Shown piece after piece: positions 14,037 through 14,199 of a DNA stretch of 14,199 nucleotides (positions are counted from its first letter, which is position 1; the number at the start of each line of letters is the position of its first letter). The position numbers and the translations under genes are program-made. Origin of the DNA: Deltaproteobacteria bacterium (GTDB lineage: Bacteria > Desulfobacterota > Desulfovibrionia > Desulfovibrionales > Desulfovibrionaceae); the NCBI GenBank assembly GCA_031280335.1, contig JAITGZ010000074.1, positions 1-14,199 on the forward strand. Reading direction: 5' to 3'. The notes under the pieces were generated by a model. It ran no database searches. It saw only the letters and a list, made by a program, of their open reading frames with translations, and was not told where the DNA came from.

Positions 14037-14155
14037 GGGGCTAAAATGGGCATGTTTGCCCGTGCGCCGCTTTATCTCCGCCATCCCCCCGGCACAATGG
14101 CAAAGAACAGCAAGGATAAGGCGGCACCCGGCAGACATGCCCATTTCATAGCCCC
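14037..14155. repeat. Long imperfect inverted repeat after dmsC
   Basis: The outer arms, 14037-14055 and 14135-14155, are complementary over 19 bases apart from a two-base insertion (GGGGCTA, then AAATGGGCATGT). Inside, 14062-14077 and 14114-14127 also pair imperfectly (GTG, CCGC, TTATC). The whole 119-base unit can fold into one long hairpin. Bases 14045-14105 match 9247-9188 on the other strand at about 80 percent. The flank CCGAATTAATT after the right arm also recurs, inverted, at 7233-7241. It may be a small non-autonomous mobile element (MITE-like) or a terminator-like structure; there is no T-run directly after the stem. Confidence 0.6.
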
Positions 14156-14199
14156 GAATTAATTAGTGTTTCCTTAAATTCCGATCAAAATCTCTTTTC

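Noticed and set aside
1..14199. CRISPR array, tRNA, rRNA, phage or intact insertion sequence
   Set aside because: I saw no regularly spaced direct repeats, cloverleaf-like sequences, rRNA words or transposase/integrase motifs on either strand.

Overview
This GC-rich, densely packed bacterial window most resembles a Desulfovibrionaceae-type deltaproteobacterium (Desulfovibrio or a close relative). That placement is an inference from the purB-pyrE-L,D-transpeptidase order, the PyrE sequence style, the L,D-transpeptidase with NTF2-like tail domains and a cysteine-rich FMN alpha-hydroxy-acid oxidoreductase. No rRNA or tRNA is present to confirm it. Every gene I can support lies on the + strand.

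Layout. Positions 70-4323 hold purB (adenylosuccinate lyase), pyrE (orotate phosphoribosyltransferase), a secreted L,D-transpeptidase with two tail domains, and a single-pass membrane protein of unknown role. The first three are overlapping or closely spaced, which suggests co-transcription. Positions 4405-6125 hold ogt (O6-alkylguanine-DNA alkyltransferase) and tyrS. Positions 6202-7221 hold an FMN-dependent alpha-hydroxy-acid oxidoreductase. Positions 7317-8708 hold two genes I do not recognise. The first encodes a two-span membrane protein broken by a one-base shift in a run of 11 G, so it is either phase-variable, a pseudogene or a sequence error. The second encodes a 230-residue soluble protein. 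Positions 8709-9419 have no convincing gene and are built from palindromes and degenerate repeats. Positions 9420-13994 form a DMSO-reductase-type cluster: a TorD/DmsD-family chaperone overlapping dmsA by ATGA, then dmsB (four 4Fe-4S motifs) and dmsC (eight-span quinol anchor).

How the genes work together. The chaperone would load and proofread the Tat-exported molybdopterin subunit DmsA. DmsC oxidises menaquinol, DmsB carries electrons through four Fe-S clusters, and DmsA reduces an S-oxide or N-oxide outside the cytoplasmic membrane. The other genes are housekeeping: purine and pyrimidine synthesis, tRNA charging, DNA repair and cell-wall crosslinking.

The unusual content is mostly non-coding. 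A family of GC-rich inverted repeats lies between genes (6132, 7222, 8861, 9188-9301, 12551, 14037). Two 49-base copies in opposite orientation bracket the 2 kb segment holding the G-tract gene. DmsA also lacks the first cysteine of its expected Fe-S motif, with serine in that place. I found no CRISPR array, intact insertion sequence, tRNA or rRNA, and no clearly new multi-gene system.
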